The translations under genes and the position numbers were made by a program. The notes beneath the pieces are model-generated. The model worked only from the letters and a program-made list of their open reading frames with translations. It ran no database searches and had not been told where the DNA came from. A DNA stretch of 64,000 nt from Albugo candida (Eukaryota > Oomycota > Peronosporomycetes > Albuginales > Albuginaceae), in assembly GCA_905220665.1 (NCBI GenBank), contig CAJNAR010000151.1:310001-374000 (forward strand), in the 5' to 3' direction. Below, one piece after another: positions 22,363-33,419 of this stretch. Within the stretch, counting starts at the first letter, position 1; the number at the start of each line of letters is the position of its first letter.

Positions 22363-25300
22363 TTATACAACATTTATCTGCCTTTCTAACGTTATCATCT
22401 CACGTTTCAATTTATCGAGTGCCGCCACATGCAAAGGAAACGGAGATTGCCTCACTAATGTGAGCGGATGCATCGTCATATACGATAGCGATGCAAAATC
22501 GCGTACTACACAACAGATCTTTTTTGATAGTGCTTTGTTTTCCTCCTTTTTTCCCCCTTTTGAACCAATTTCATCGGCTGCAAATTGCATTTGCACGCGC
22601 ATCTCCAGAATGATATCTTCACGATAATCCAGGCAATCTTGCATTCTTTCAAACCTCGCGGATCCTTGATCCCCCGCCGCTGCCGATCGCGCTAATAGAC
22701 TGTTTGAGCCATGATGATGCGCGGGCTCTGTCGATGACAGCACAAGATACCCGCGAACACTATCCTCAACCATGACAACATTCCATGCAAAAGAAGCGCT
22801 ACAGTCTTTCTGATTCAATTCCGAGCAGCTCGTCTTTTTCTCAAACCGGTCACACAGTTGAATTTGGCTTCGTGGTATTTCTATCAGATCAATAAGTATG
22901 AATTCCAGGCTCAAGCTGGGAGGCAAATTGGCCCCCGATCCAAAAAGTTCAGTCCACAGTTGTCGCTCTTCTTCTGTCTCCTCAATTGAAGTGTACTGCT
23001 CGTGGAAATATGTGATTATCAATGAGCCTTTTTTGCCAAATAATGCAAAAAAATGGAGCCATTTCTCTACGGCCTGACGCATGCGTGCTATCTTAATGGA
23101 CTCGACATGGTCACTTGCTGTCGTGATCGCAAATACTTCACATACAGAGCCCAATGGATCCACGCAAGAGCAGAGTAAGGCGCCTGTACTCGCATATGCG
23201 TAAGCTCCGTACACCACAACTGGAACCTCATCATCGGAATGTCTACCTAAGTGATACAATCGCTCGGTGATGAATCGAGTTGGACATTTCGTCGGCGGTG
23301 GGTCCGACACCGATGTCAATTGGACGCTCTCAGAGATACGATCGAATAAGCCGAAACAAGCGGGTAACGTGAAGAATGGGTTCGCCTCAATGCACGTCTC
23401 GTACAGATCCTCGAGGTACACAAGTTCGATTGTGACTGATTCTTTCCAAAGTATCGAGCTTACAAGTTGCTGAGGACTTTGCTCATAAAAAAGACCTGAA
23501 TTTCCAGTCCATAAGCCGTATCCAAACGATCCGAGAAGCCAATATTTATGTTTGATATCTCCTCGTCGAAATGGAGCAACGATATAGATGACATTCGACA
23601 ATGAATTATCTTCGAGAAAAACTTGTTGCTCGACTGGGCGTAGCAGTTTGTGTAACTTTGTGGCTGCAACACGAAAAGACTCGAATGGATCGCTTGTTGT
23701 CGGGCTCGAGTTCACTAAGAGCAAGGAATTGCCATGATCGATACTCACAGTCAAATCTCCATGAAGTGTCGTCATATCGATTCCTTTTTGCGTGCCTAGA
23801 TGAGCGTTGATGTACTGCTGTTTCAACGACGCTATGTATGATAAGGTGAGGGTGGCAAGCCATTCCGAATGTGAATGCGGACATACGATGGCGTACTTCA
23901 CATGCTTTGGCACACTAACGGGATACAGATCGCGGAGATTCCAGTCTGCAATAGCGTACACTGGCAATTCAAATGTCTTTGTCGCGTTTGCGAACGTGAA
24001 TTTTGGAGGAGCTAGATCGTGTATGGTGTCCTTTGTCGTCTCACTTGACTTTGACGATAGCGTAAAGTACTGGGGAAGACTCATCCAAGACGTCGATGTG
24101 GCAGCTCCTTCTTCCTTCTCGTCATCAGAGCAACTGGAGGCCAAAGATGTTTGGTATTCGCTGATGTAACAAGACAAGCGATCTGACCAAATGCGCTTCT
24201 CTCGACTTCCCATTGCAGTAAGCCGCATACTTTTTGTATCTCCATAAGATCCCAACGATGAAGCGGAAATCGTCTGCCAGCAATTGATCGCATTAGGACT
24301 CTGATCCCATCCAATCAACGATTCCGTACAGGCAAAATGCAACCCAAGAGTGAGGAGCCAACTTCGAGCAGTTTCCTCATTTGTGGCCTTCCATTTCGTC
24401 AGTTTGTACTCTTCCATACTGCGCAGCATATTCTCGGTATTCCTTTCAAAGGACAATTGAACAATTCTTTTTTGTTCCTTTTCGAGATAACGTCGTTTAA
24501 TTCCAGGTTGGGGACCATAGGTGAGGAAGGCCTGCGGTATCTTTGAAGAATGAGTCAAGTGTAAGCACTTTGAGTGAACCAAAATGTTGTCCATTTCAGT
24601 ATCACGATATCGCCTGGGTTTCAGTCGATCTTCGGGGTTTGAGCAAAGTCGCGATGGAATCGGAGCCAACTCACTTTGAGCGCGAGTAGCCAATGCGGTC
24701 AACAAGGGATCTCTTTTCTTCTTGCTGGTGGAAAACAGCGCTTTACATTTTTCCTGCTCTGGGGAAATCGCATACGGTGCACCTTGGCAAGCTCTTGGAG
24801 ACGCTAGATGGATCCCGGAATCCGTTTTCATCCCATTGTAAGCCGTATTTATGACATGTTCTCTCTGAAATGAAGCTGACCTTTTTTTACGAAAGAAGTT
24901 CACATCGAGCGCCGGAACGGGCTGTTGTTTCGGTTCTTCGTCATCGTCTACCAGCGAGAGCACTACCAGAGAAGCATTGGAACTTGGGCTGTTGACGTGA
25001 ATGTCGGGTGTTGTTGGATGGTAAATCTCGTTGGTGGCAGATTTCGTACCATTTCCAGTGCCTCGTTTTTGCTTCCTAAGAGTACTTGAGCGATTTTTTG
25101 TATCCAGATTAAGCTCTTCAACTTCCCTTCCGTCCTCTTCATTTGCTCCGAGGGAATCCTTCTCCTCATCCGTATTGTCGGAATCAGACTCCTGCATGGT
25201 CGTGAACAAGATCCTGTCTTCCTTGCATCCCTTATCATCCAAGTCGCATCTATATTCGCTTCTACTTTGAACGTGGACCTGCGGATAGACGCTTGCAAAT

Positions 25301-26408
25301 TTCGTTTGAGCAATAATACGGGCAGGAAGGATTCCATCGTGATGCCAAACGTCGACGATCTCGGGCTTTGATGCTGTTGGTAAACCCATCAATCGAAGCC
25401 AAGCGCTTTTTGGATTACCCAAAGCATCGAAACTCCTTTCCTGATTTTCATCGTCTTTGTCTGTTGCTTCCAGTTGTCGGACTCCCATTTCAACGTTCAT
25501 CCGAATCTGTGTGGCGTGGTCAAAATGCACCAATTGAAAGTGGAAACGGAACACTGAAAGAGGAAGATTTGAATCAGTATGATAAACTTCCGTCTGGAAG
25601 ACGTGATGTCTGACAAAGCGGCGATGCTCGAATGTGAGCTGTTGCGTCGGTACAACGCAGAAATCTTCAAGTGAGAATCGATTACTTCTTTGAATTCGAG
25701 GAATACACGCTGGATTAAGTGGCTGTAACTCGAACTCGCGCTTTTGGCCGTATGTGAGCGATCGTATCCACTGAATCTGCAGCGCTTCTTCAAAATATAT
25801 CTTCACGTCCAATCGTATTGTATCAGTTGTGTCATTGGAATTCCAAAAGCCTTGTTCTAACATGAACACAGTCAGTGTGCGTTTTCTTTGCGAGAAAAAA
25901 AGATTTCAACCGATAAGAGTCAAAGGAGTTTCCAAAGTCGGAAAAGAATGCTTCTCATTCACATTAAACACCCAAAGCGTGAATTTCTCATTCTCAGTAA
26001 TCCCGAAACATGGAATGTCCGAATGTATTAGGCGTTCGACGAGCGCGAGCATCCGATCTCTGGTCCTTTTGACATCGTTTTCGGCTTCTTTTTCCTCTTC
26101 GCGTAAGGCAGTGACACGAACGTTTGGTGCGCTTCTGTGAGCTTTAACGTATAGAGAATCGAAAACCGATGAGACGGAAGCGATAGCGTCTTTATTGGTC
26201 TCAGTCGTGTGCTTGTCGCATCGTACATCTGTCAGATTTCCTTCGTATTTACGCCATTTGAGTGACTGTAACTCACACTGAATGGAATGAAACAAAAGTT
26301 CAGTTCAATACAAGCAGGTATCAGGTAGTTTGACGCATGTAACTTGCTCTTACTTACCACAATCGTGACATTACTTTCAAGCTGACTTGCCTCAGCTGCT
26401 GGATTCAT
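22363..26408 (-). CDS. MED13: Mediator complex subunit 13
   Basis: The subunit that links the CDK8 kinase module to core Mediator in the nucleus. Exons on the minus strand: 26408-26358, 26277-25911 and 25856-22363, giving 1303 aa in frame. The N-terminal domain shows LKWRKYEGNL and, later, SDIPCFGITENEKFTLWVF, which parallel the MED13 LTGIKWKKY and LWIFWW segments. The C-terminus shows the MED13 PIWI-like region: VVVYGAYAYASTGALLCSCV, a KWLHFFALFGKKGSLIITYF stretch and the closing LSYMTMHP with PLHVAALDKL, matching LSWLTCDP and PIHFVVLNQL of animal MED13. The middle is long and low-complexity. It is clearly shorter than the human protein (about 2170 aa). It is divergent from the gene at 26556, with 147 bp between start codons. 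Confidence 0.78.
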
Positions 26409-26555
26409 TACGCAGTCACGACCTTAATTGAGGTATAAGGACCCCAGAGTGATGTAACAGTGGGACATCAACTGATTAGTGCACATCAAAGCGTTGCACA
26501 TTGCTCAAGTACAAAGGCAGAGGGATAGGATGCATTTTACAATTTGACGTGGAGT

Positions 26556-27200
26556 ATGAAGAACTTTTATGTGATGGCGACGCGCGCCGGTAATACGATC
26601 TATGTCGCAAGCTCAAATGCGGCGGTCATTGGTAGAGAAAAAGGGATGAAAGCGATTCATGTCGCATCCGAAGCTGCTTCGAATGCTGCAGCTGTGGGGA
26701 AAGTAAAAGCTTCCGCGACAGCAACAACAGCTGTCAACGTAGCCAATGCTGGGAAGCGGAAAGCCGCTTTGGTGCTGAACACTGCTAAAAATCGACTGGC
26801 GAAAGGCTCACAGGATAATTTGGGAAGTCCATGCGAAGATGATCCAGCATCAACCAGCGATTACTGTCGATATGATCCATCCGAAAAGGAGAGAATTCAT
26901 AAGAAAGGTCAAGTGGATCGAAATGTCAATGATCATGCATCAAGACGACATTTAGGTAGATCCGCTTCCAGTAATCATTTTGTGACCGGAGAAAACAAGC
27001 GAAGCAGAGCTGTCTCGGGACGGCGAAAAGGTCGAGTATCACATCAATCTCTCGACATATCAACGGTCAAAGCCACCTCAAAGCGTCAAGAAGTAAGCAG
27101 AGAAGAGAGCACTGTCTTTAGAAAAATGAGCGATAGCGATCCTTCCTTCGAAAGACAGTCATCGCGGTCGAAAAAGTCGTGGCTTGAGGTCGCCTTATAG
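26556..27200 (+). CDS. Ala-rich repeat, basic protein, unknown
   Basis: 214 aa from the first ATG. Residues about 10-85 are an Ala/Val/Asn/Lys-rich helical stretch with loose 11-residue periodicity (ASNAAVIGREKG, ASNAAAVGKVKA, AVNVANAGKRKA). That pattern recalls amphipathic lipid-surface helices of apolipoprotein, perilipin or synuclein type. Residues about 95-214 are polar, Arg/Lys/Ser-rich and probably disordered. No signal peptide or membrane span. It lies 61 bp upstream of the DHHC gene on the same strand. The family is not recognised; lipid-surface binding is an inference from the helix pattern only. Confidence 0.6.
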   Translation: MKNFYVMATRAGNTIYVASSNAAVIGREKGMKAIHVASEAASNAAAVGKVKASATATTAVNVANAGKRKAALVLNTAKNRLAKGSQDNLGSPCEDDPASTSDYCRYDPSEKERIHKKGQVDRNVNDHASRRHLGRSASSNHFVTGENKRSRAVSGRRKGRVSHQSLDISTVKATSKRQEVSREESTVFRKMSDSDPSFERQSSRSKKSWLEVAL

Positions 27201-27261
27201 AGGAAGCGGTACCGCATTTGTACCACCGCTACCGGTACATAGATAGCTGTAGAGTTTACCG

Positions 27262-28029
27262 ATGAAATCTAAAAATGTCTCGAACGCCGCTGTCATTTCT
27301 GTCGGCCTCATGCTTCTAGAGACATTGACGTGGTTAGTTTTTTTGCAACACGATTCTTCTCTCAGTTGTGCCGCGATATATGTCGTCACTAGCCTTCTCA
27401 TGGTTTGGTCTTATATAAAAACTCTTACTGTAAGCCCGCGCGAAGCCGAGTCAGAGGTGCATTTGTGCTCTTACTTTAGAAAAGATTACAGATCTGACGA
27501 GGAGAGAGACTATCAGCACAATGAACTGATGGGGAAGGGAAACATTGCGGATAGGGAAGCGTTAATAACGGAATACAAATACTGCGAACGATGTGATCAA
27601 ATGAAGGCGCATGGAATGCATCACTGCTCAAGGTGCGGAGTTTGCATTTATCTGATGGATCATCATTGCCCTTGGACGGCAAATTGCATTGGATGGAAGA
27701 ACAAGAAGTTTTTCATTCTTTTTTTGGCTTACACATCAATGAGTTGTCTGACGTTTGCCGCAATCGATGCTCCTATAGCCTGGAAAGACGAGAATGACGG
27801 ACACGGGCCCCTAACTATGTATTATCTTCAATTTATGTGGATTCTGGCTGGCTCCGTTGGGACAGCAGTTGGATTATACTGGTGTTTTCATATCTGGCTA
27901 ATGTTGAGTGGAAGAACGACGCTCGATTTCATGGCTAAACGTTCTGGCGAATTTGTGCATTTAAGTCTTCGCAAAAAGGTTGTGCTCTATTTCGGTGAGA
28001 GTATGTGGTCGTGGCTGTTGCCAATCTGA
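27262..28029 (+). CDS. DHHC palmitoyltransferase
   Basis: A membrane enzyme that attaches palmitate to cysteines of target proteins. 255 aa, single exon. Two membrane segments flank residues 9-52; then comes the Cys-rich DHHC domain (YCERCDQMKAHGMHHCSRCG, followed by MDHHCPWTANCIGWKN near 133-148), and two more spans (FFILFLAYTSM and FMWILAGSVGTAVGLYWCF). The catalytic Cys of DHHC and the zinc-binding Cys/His set are present. The usual TTxE motif after the last span reads TTLD here. The protein is short but ends naturally. Substrates cannot be inferred. Confidence 0.9.
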   Translation: MKSKNVSNAAVISVGLMLLETLTWLVFLQHDSSLSCAAIYVVTSLLMVWSYIKTLTVSPREAESEVHLCSYFRKDYRSDEERDYQHNELMGKGNIADREALITEYKYCERCDQMKAHGMHHCSRCGVCIYLMDHHCPWTANCIGWKNKKFFILFLAYTSMSCLTFAAIDAPIAWKDENDGHGPLTMYYLQFMWILAGSVGTAVGLYWCFHIWLMLSGRTTLDFMAKRSGEFVHLSLRKKVVLYFGESMWSWLLPI

Positions 28030-28658
28030 GTTCCCATTGGTGCATCTGTCGGAAGAGAATTGCTATGGGAGCCTTCCAATAATTTATATTGACTAAATAT
28101 GATACCTTTTCGAATTGGGAGCTATATACTGATGGGCACTGTAGTTGGAAGGGCCTGCTCCACCAATTTTTCATTGTAGTAATTGTTTAGTTATAGTAAG
28201 AACCGTTTAATCCATTGATGAGCGATGCCATAAATCCGGAATTTATTATGACGATTGCATTAATTTCGGGTACCAGCTGAGGATTTGAATGTAGATATGA
28301 TGTAATAGACTCCTGAATGATGATCTCTACAGTCTCGTAAGTGTATTCACAATGACGAATTCTCAAAATATAGACTACGATGATCTGACAAGATTATAGT
28401 GTATTTGTGTGACTAACCACGCAATGAAAGTAGTGAGATTGTCAGCCTCTTTGTTTGCGGGTATACCGGCACGAGGACTACCCTGTTGATCGGGAATATA
28501 CCCGTCCGCTGCCAGTTTCTCTGGTCCACACATTCCAACCACCTTTACTCGCTATCATAGCATCAGGAATGCCAGTATTTCGACCGTGGTATGTCAAGCA
28601 TCCAGGTACTTCATGTTGCCATCAGTTGTCTTAATATGTCAGCTTTTCTCGATCGCAA
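28030..28658. other. Convergent spacer without a gene
   Basis: 629 bases between the stop codons of two convergent genes. Many stops in all frames; no repeat or RNA gene recognised. Confidence 0.5.
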
Positions 28659-29788
28659 TTAAGATTGATAGTAATCGTCTTGAATGTTGACTAGATTTAG
28701 TAAAGCGGAACGATAAGCCTCCTCACTATCGAATTCCGGGACGTCTCTGTAGAACTGATTACCTACATCTTCTTCAAGCAAGCTGGGATCTATTTGATGG
28801 GATTTATCTTGCACTTGTTCTTGCTTTGGAATATTGAGACTCCAGCGATTCCTACGCGATGACTTGGGGACAGCTGGCTCCTTTGAGATACATCTAGATG
28901 ATAGAGTGCTGGTAGATATACTTTGCGTCCGGGCAGACTTCCGGAACGCTTTTCCTTTGATCTCATGATCTCTAGCAACTTCATTTTGTTCCTGCAAAAA
29001 TGGCTCGGCAGTTTTCTGGCTGAAGTTTTTATGTGTCTCCCGCTGTTGACGCTCTTCTTCTACCGTTCCAGTAATTTTCGTGCGCTGCAAATTGACCATC
29101 AGTATTTCTTGCTCCAAACGAACCGATTCCTGCTCGACACGCTTTCGCTGTCGCTCTAAATTACCAATGCGGTCTTCCAACTGCGTAATAACGGCTTCTT
29201 TCTCGATAACTTCCTGCTTGAGATTTTTCAACTCTCGAGTTCTTCGTTGGAATTTGACAACGACATTTCCGTTGATGTGCAGCGTCAATCGCATCTACCG
29301 AGCAATAGAAAATCATTCTCTCGATATCAGCGAGTCAAGTCAATTACCTGTTCTCTTATACGTCCTTTATGTATATCGAAGAACGTCGACTTTGCGGTGT
29401 GTCTACGTGAAGTTCTTCTAATGTTTGACGTTGCATTTGTCACATTGTGAGCATTTCCACGCTTTCCAGCCAAGCTTTGCTTTCTCGTAGACAAGCGTCT
29501 TCTTTCAGACAGAGTTCGTAATGCATTGTCTCTGTTCATTTCCTTCGTGCGACGTTGTGATTCATTTTTCTCCGCCTTCCTGTTGACCCTTACCTTTGAA
29601 CTAATCTCTACACGTTTTTTATCGCTTGATGGCTGGAGACGTTTTCCACGTTCTTCAGTCACAATGTCCGCTATTTCTAATTTTTCTTTCCGAGAAATCA
29701 CGCGTTTGCGCGGTGCTGGAGCAGCCGATTCGTCTCTTAACGGATTCGATGAGGTCCTCGAGTCAAGTGTCGTTTTTACTGGCAGCAT
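28659..29788 (-). CDS. Basic coiled-coil protein, unknown
   Basis: Two exons on the minus strand, 29788-29348 and 29294-28659 (donor GTAATT, acceptor GTAG), giving 358 aa. Residues 1-147 are strongly basic and Ser/Arg-rich (RKRVISRKEK, RRTSRRHTAK). Residues about 148-245 are a convincing coiled coil (KFQRRTRELKNLKQEVIEKE and onward). The C-terminus is acidic and aromatic (FYRDVPEFDSEEAYRSALL). There is no known catalytic motif. The pattern would suit a cytoskeletal, centrosomal or nuclear scaffold, but no family is recognised. It is divergent from RPN7, with 394 bp between start codons. Confidence 0.65.
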
Positions 29789-30182
29789 ATCATCACTTTT
29801 CCTCTTCAGAGTCGAGTCTTTGAAGCAAGCAGTGGTCGAACTTGCTGATTGAGCGATTTTTTACTCACTTTTGCGATCAGCGTATAAATAATCGATAAAA
29901 GAAAAATGGCGTAATTGGATGAAGGGTGAGCTCATTAAGAGCCAAATGAAAAGTGTAGGGAATTAATGAGTATTGATTGAGTTTAACGTAAGAATTGGAT
30001 CTATTTTAAGTAAACAAACTCAATTCCAAGATCTGCGCTATAAATTTACATCTACAGAGCTCTCGCTATGCGATGCCATTTCGACTTGTGCAGGCGACGG
30101 TGTTGAATGAATGTAATTCTGCTCACGACACTTGCGTTGCTGACTAAAATAGAAGCCCCTACAATTACTATTGATTTTTATC
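29789..30182. other. Divergent promoter region, coiled-coil gene / RPN7
   Basis: 394 AT-rich bases between two divergent start codons. Nothing specific was recognised. Confidence 0.4.
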
Positions 30183-31585
30183 ATGGCAGGAGTTAAAGGA
30201 TCTAACGATAATTCAAAGATCTCTAAGCAACAGATGGCAGGCAACTTATCGGAGGAGATCGAAGAGGGTCTAGGATCACTGCCTGTTATGAGGATCGCAG
30301 AGGTTTTTTACCTTTTATCGCATCAGCAGAGCCCGCAGAGCACACTCGACAAAGGGGACGCAACGTATCGAAACGAATTGATGCAATTTATCAAATCCAA
30401 CAGTTGAGTATTTACAATAATACCCCTAATTATTCTCATTTATAACACTATTGGATAGAAATGGCTCCATATTACAAATATGTATGTACTCAGCTCCATT
30501 GGCCAATCGACTCGGAACTTTTAACAACTTTGGAGAAAGAAAACAAAGACGAAGCCATCCAACTGGACGAAAAGATTGAGGATGCTACCAAGAACTTGGG
30601 CGACATTGAGATTTTAGAGGCTCTACTTACCAAAGCTCGAATGCATTGTCGAATTGGAGACAACGAAGCCGCTCTAAAGGCTTTTGCAGTGGCAAACGAG
30701 AAGCCACAATCAATCAATCAGAAGATTCTCGTCTCGCTTCATTGTATCCGAATCGGACTCTTTTTCAATGATCTCAAACTGGTGGAAGAGCAGATTCGTC
30801 ATGCCACTTTACTGATTGACGAAGGAGGCGATTGGGATCGACGAAACAGACTCAAAGTCTATGAAGGCTGCTATCTTATGATGGCCCGAGACTTCAAGAA
30901 AGCATGTGTACTTTTCCAGGAATCTGCCGCCACTTTCACAGCCACTGAACTGATGAGTTACAACCAGCTTGTCTTTTACTGCGTGGTCACGTGCATCCTC
31001 TGTATGAATCGAGTGGAATTGAAGAAAAAGGTACGCGCTTCAGCTGGAGGAAAGCCCGGATGACAAATTCTCGCTTAGATTGTGGACTCACCCGAAATCC
31101 TCGCTGTCCTTCATCACACTCCTTACCTGGAAAACTTTCTGAATGGGCTCTATGACTGCAACTACAAACAGTTTTTCAGCGCATTGGGTATGTGACTCCT
31201 TCTCTTGCTGGATCATTCTGATGCTACTTCTATGTACACAGTGGAGCTCTACCCCCACATCCTCCGCGACAAATATTTATCCATCCATTCTCGTTATATC
31301 ATTCGAGAATATCGCGTGCTGGCGTATTCTCAGTTCCTCGAAGCGTATCGAAGCGTAACGATCGAATCGATGGCGAATGCCTTTGGAATCAGCGTGACCT
31401 TCCTGGATGCCGAGCTATCGCGATTCATTGCAGCTGGACGTTTGAACGCTAAAATCGATAAAGTAAATGGCGTGATCGAAACCAATCGTCCCGACAGCAA
31501 AAATGCTCAATATCAAGCTGCTATCAAAAAAGGAGATGTCGTTCTCAATCGTATCCAAAAACTCACACGAGCGATCAACGTTTGA
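30183..31585 (+). CDS. RPN7: 26S proteasome lid subunit Rpn7 (PSMD6)
   Basis: A structural PCI subunit of the 19S regulatory particle lid. Four exons: 30183-30402, 30459-31030, 31079-31187 and 31242-31585, giving 414 aa (human PSMD6 is 389). Helical repeats fill the N-terminal two thirds ([20 protein letters not shown]). The PCI domain follows, with [39 protein letters not shown], the family-typical ETNRPDSKN and the closing [15 protein letters not shown]. All three introns are 48-56 nt and restore the frame. It is convergent with the folate gene, with 108 bp between stops. Confidence 0.93.
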
Positions 31586-31693
31586 GTTGTATTTTCTTTG
31601 GACGGAACTTCAAATGCCTCAAGTGGCTTCATATTGTAAAAGACCCGCTTTTTCTCAACTTTTGAAACAATTCTTTCTGCGTTTTCTCCCAGA

Positions 31694-33377
31694 TCACCAA
31701 TCTTCTTGGTCCCGAGAACGCCAAATTGCATCTGCTACCTTGGCCACATCAATCATTTCCTGTGCATCATGTACGCGTATGAGGTCAGCTCTTCCCGCAA
31801 TTGCGGCACAACACGCTGCAGCCGTTCCCCACGCTCGAGTCTTTGGCTCTGGGCGCCCACAGATCGTCCCCAGAAAGCCTTTGCGAGACGGTCCAACCTG
31901 GATAGAAATCGTGGGTAACGTGATTCATATCGTATGTGCCATACCAGAAGCGGAAGGTCATTGCATGAAGCTTTCAACTCCGCGATTCGTTCGAGTATCT
32001 GAAGATTCAAAGCTTTGTCTTTCGCGAAACCGATTCCCGGATCAACAATGATATTCCATCCAAAGACTCCAGCACTTTCGGCAGCTTGAACTCGCTCCAT
32101 CAAAAATGTCCCAACCTCCACAACAACGTCATCGTACTGCTTCATCGCTGAGCTGCTCATACTTTCCGGTGTGCCACGCATATGCATCAAAATCAGCTGC
32201 AGAAGCAACCAGACCCGCTGAGGTGGACCCGCTGACATACCAAGAGAATTGCTCAACGAACCGGAACTCGCAAAACTGCTACTGTCGCCAGCATTTGCTC
32301 ATCTTTCAATCCAGCGGATACATCATTGACGGCATTCGCGCCAGCTTGGACCGCCTCCAACGCGACTTGCGCCTTTGTCGTATCGATAGATATGGGGATC
32401 TGTGAGAATTCTCTAATTCTCCGTATCACTGGGACGACCTGAAGCACATGTATCATTCATTGAAAAGGTGAAAGAAAGGTATAGTCACTCTTTTCAATTC
32501 TTCCTCTGTCGAGATAGCTACAGCTCCGGGTCGTGTGGACTCCCCTCCAATGTCAATGATATCAATTCCCGCTTCCTCCATCGCTCGAGCTTTGTGCATG
32601 ATTACATCAATCTCCATTTCATTCCCATCGCTAAAGCTATCGGGCGTGACATTTAGAATTCCCATTACGTACGTCTTCCGTCCCAATTGCCACGGCCGTT
32701 CCTTTCGAATAGGAAGAATTGGTCTCGGAGACGCTTCCTCGGTCTTGAGCACATCATATAGACTTTGCATCGAACTGTGGAGAAGAGGATGCTGGTACTC
32801 TGAAGCAGGCGGTAAGGAGGTAAAAGCAACTCGACATAGATCACAGTACCCGGAGCAACGTCACAAAATGGCGCCAAAACAAACGCGCGTTCTGCGATCC
32901 GTTCGTGTGGGATGACAAGCGGTCCTTCCTCAGTGTCTATTCTGATGATTTCGCCTCCATAGAATAGGATGTCGACGTCGATGACGCGAGGACCGTAACT
33001 GAACGCAGCCGCAGAGTGAGAGGAGCGTACGATTGACGCGCTTTAGCTGTACCGAAATGTGGGATTACGTCCCACTTGCCGCTCAATCGATTTGCAGCAG
33101 AGCAATAGCTCGTTTGGCCGCATCGTTGTGGTCATTTTGACGACGAGATTGTAGAAAGAAGGCTGATTTTCGACATAACTTGGCTTTGTTTGATATAATT
33201 TTGATGTTTTTACGAGTTTTCCGACGTTTTTGACTAATAAAAGCAGTGCGTTTTCAATATTGTGCATCAACGATCCTATATGTATTGTTTCTAGCTCTTT
33301 TCACCAAGAATTGACGCGTACAGAGAGATAAACGTACCGACATTAGTGCCCAGCGCCAAGAATACATCCTTGGACAT
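31694..33377 (-). CDS. HPPK-DHPS bifunctional folate enzyme
   Basis: Carries two consecutive steps of folate synthesis: pyrophosphorylation of 6-hydroxymethyl-dihydropterin and its condensation with p-aminobenzoate. Seven exons on the minus strand: 33377-33338, 33275-33053, 32998-32850, 32799-32489, 32438-32262, 32196-31945 and 31897-31694, giving 451 aa. The HPPK part shows FLALGTNVG, SKLYQTKPSY and GPRVIDVDILFY. The DHPS part shows MGILNVTPDSFSDG, IDIGGESTRPGA, ISIDTTKA, LMHMRGTPESM, DPGIGFAK and GPSRKGFLGTI. All key loops are present. There is no dihydroneopterin aldolase (FolB) domain ahead, unlike fungal trifunctional FOL1. DHPS is the sulfonamide target. Its ATG lies 42 bp from that of the NO VEIN-like gene on the other strand. 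Confidence 0.92.
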
Positions 33378-33419
33378 CCTAGATTACCTACGATTGTGTG
33401 CACCACCTAATTTTGCTGG

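Noticed and set aside
26556..28029. The Ala-rich protein and the DHHC enzyme as one fused gene
   Set aside because: There is a clear stop at 27198-27200, a new ATG at 27262 and no intron that would join them in frame.
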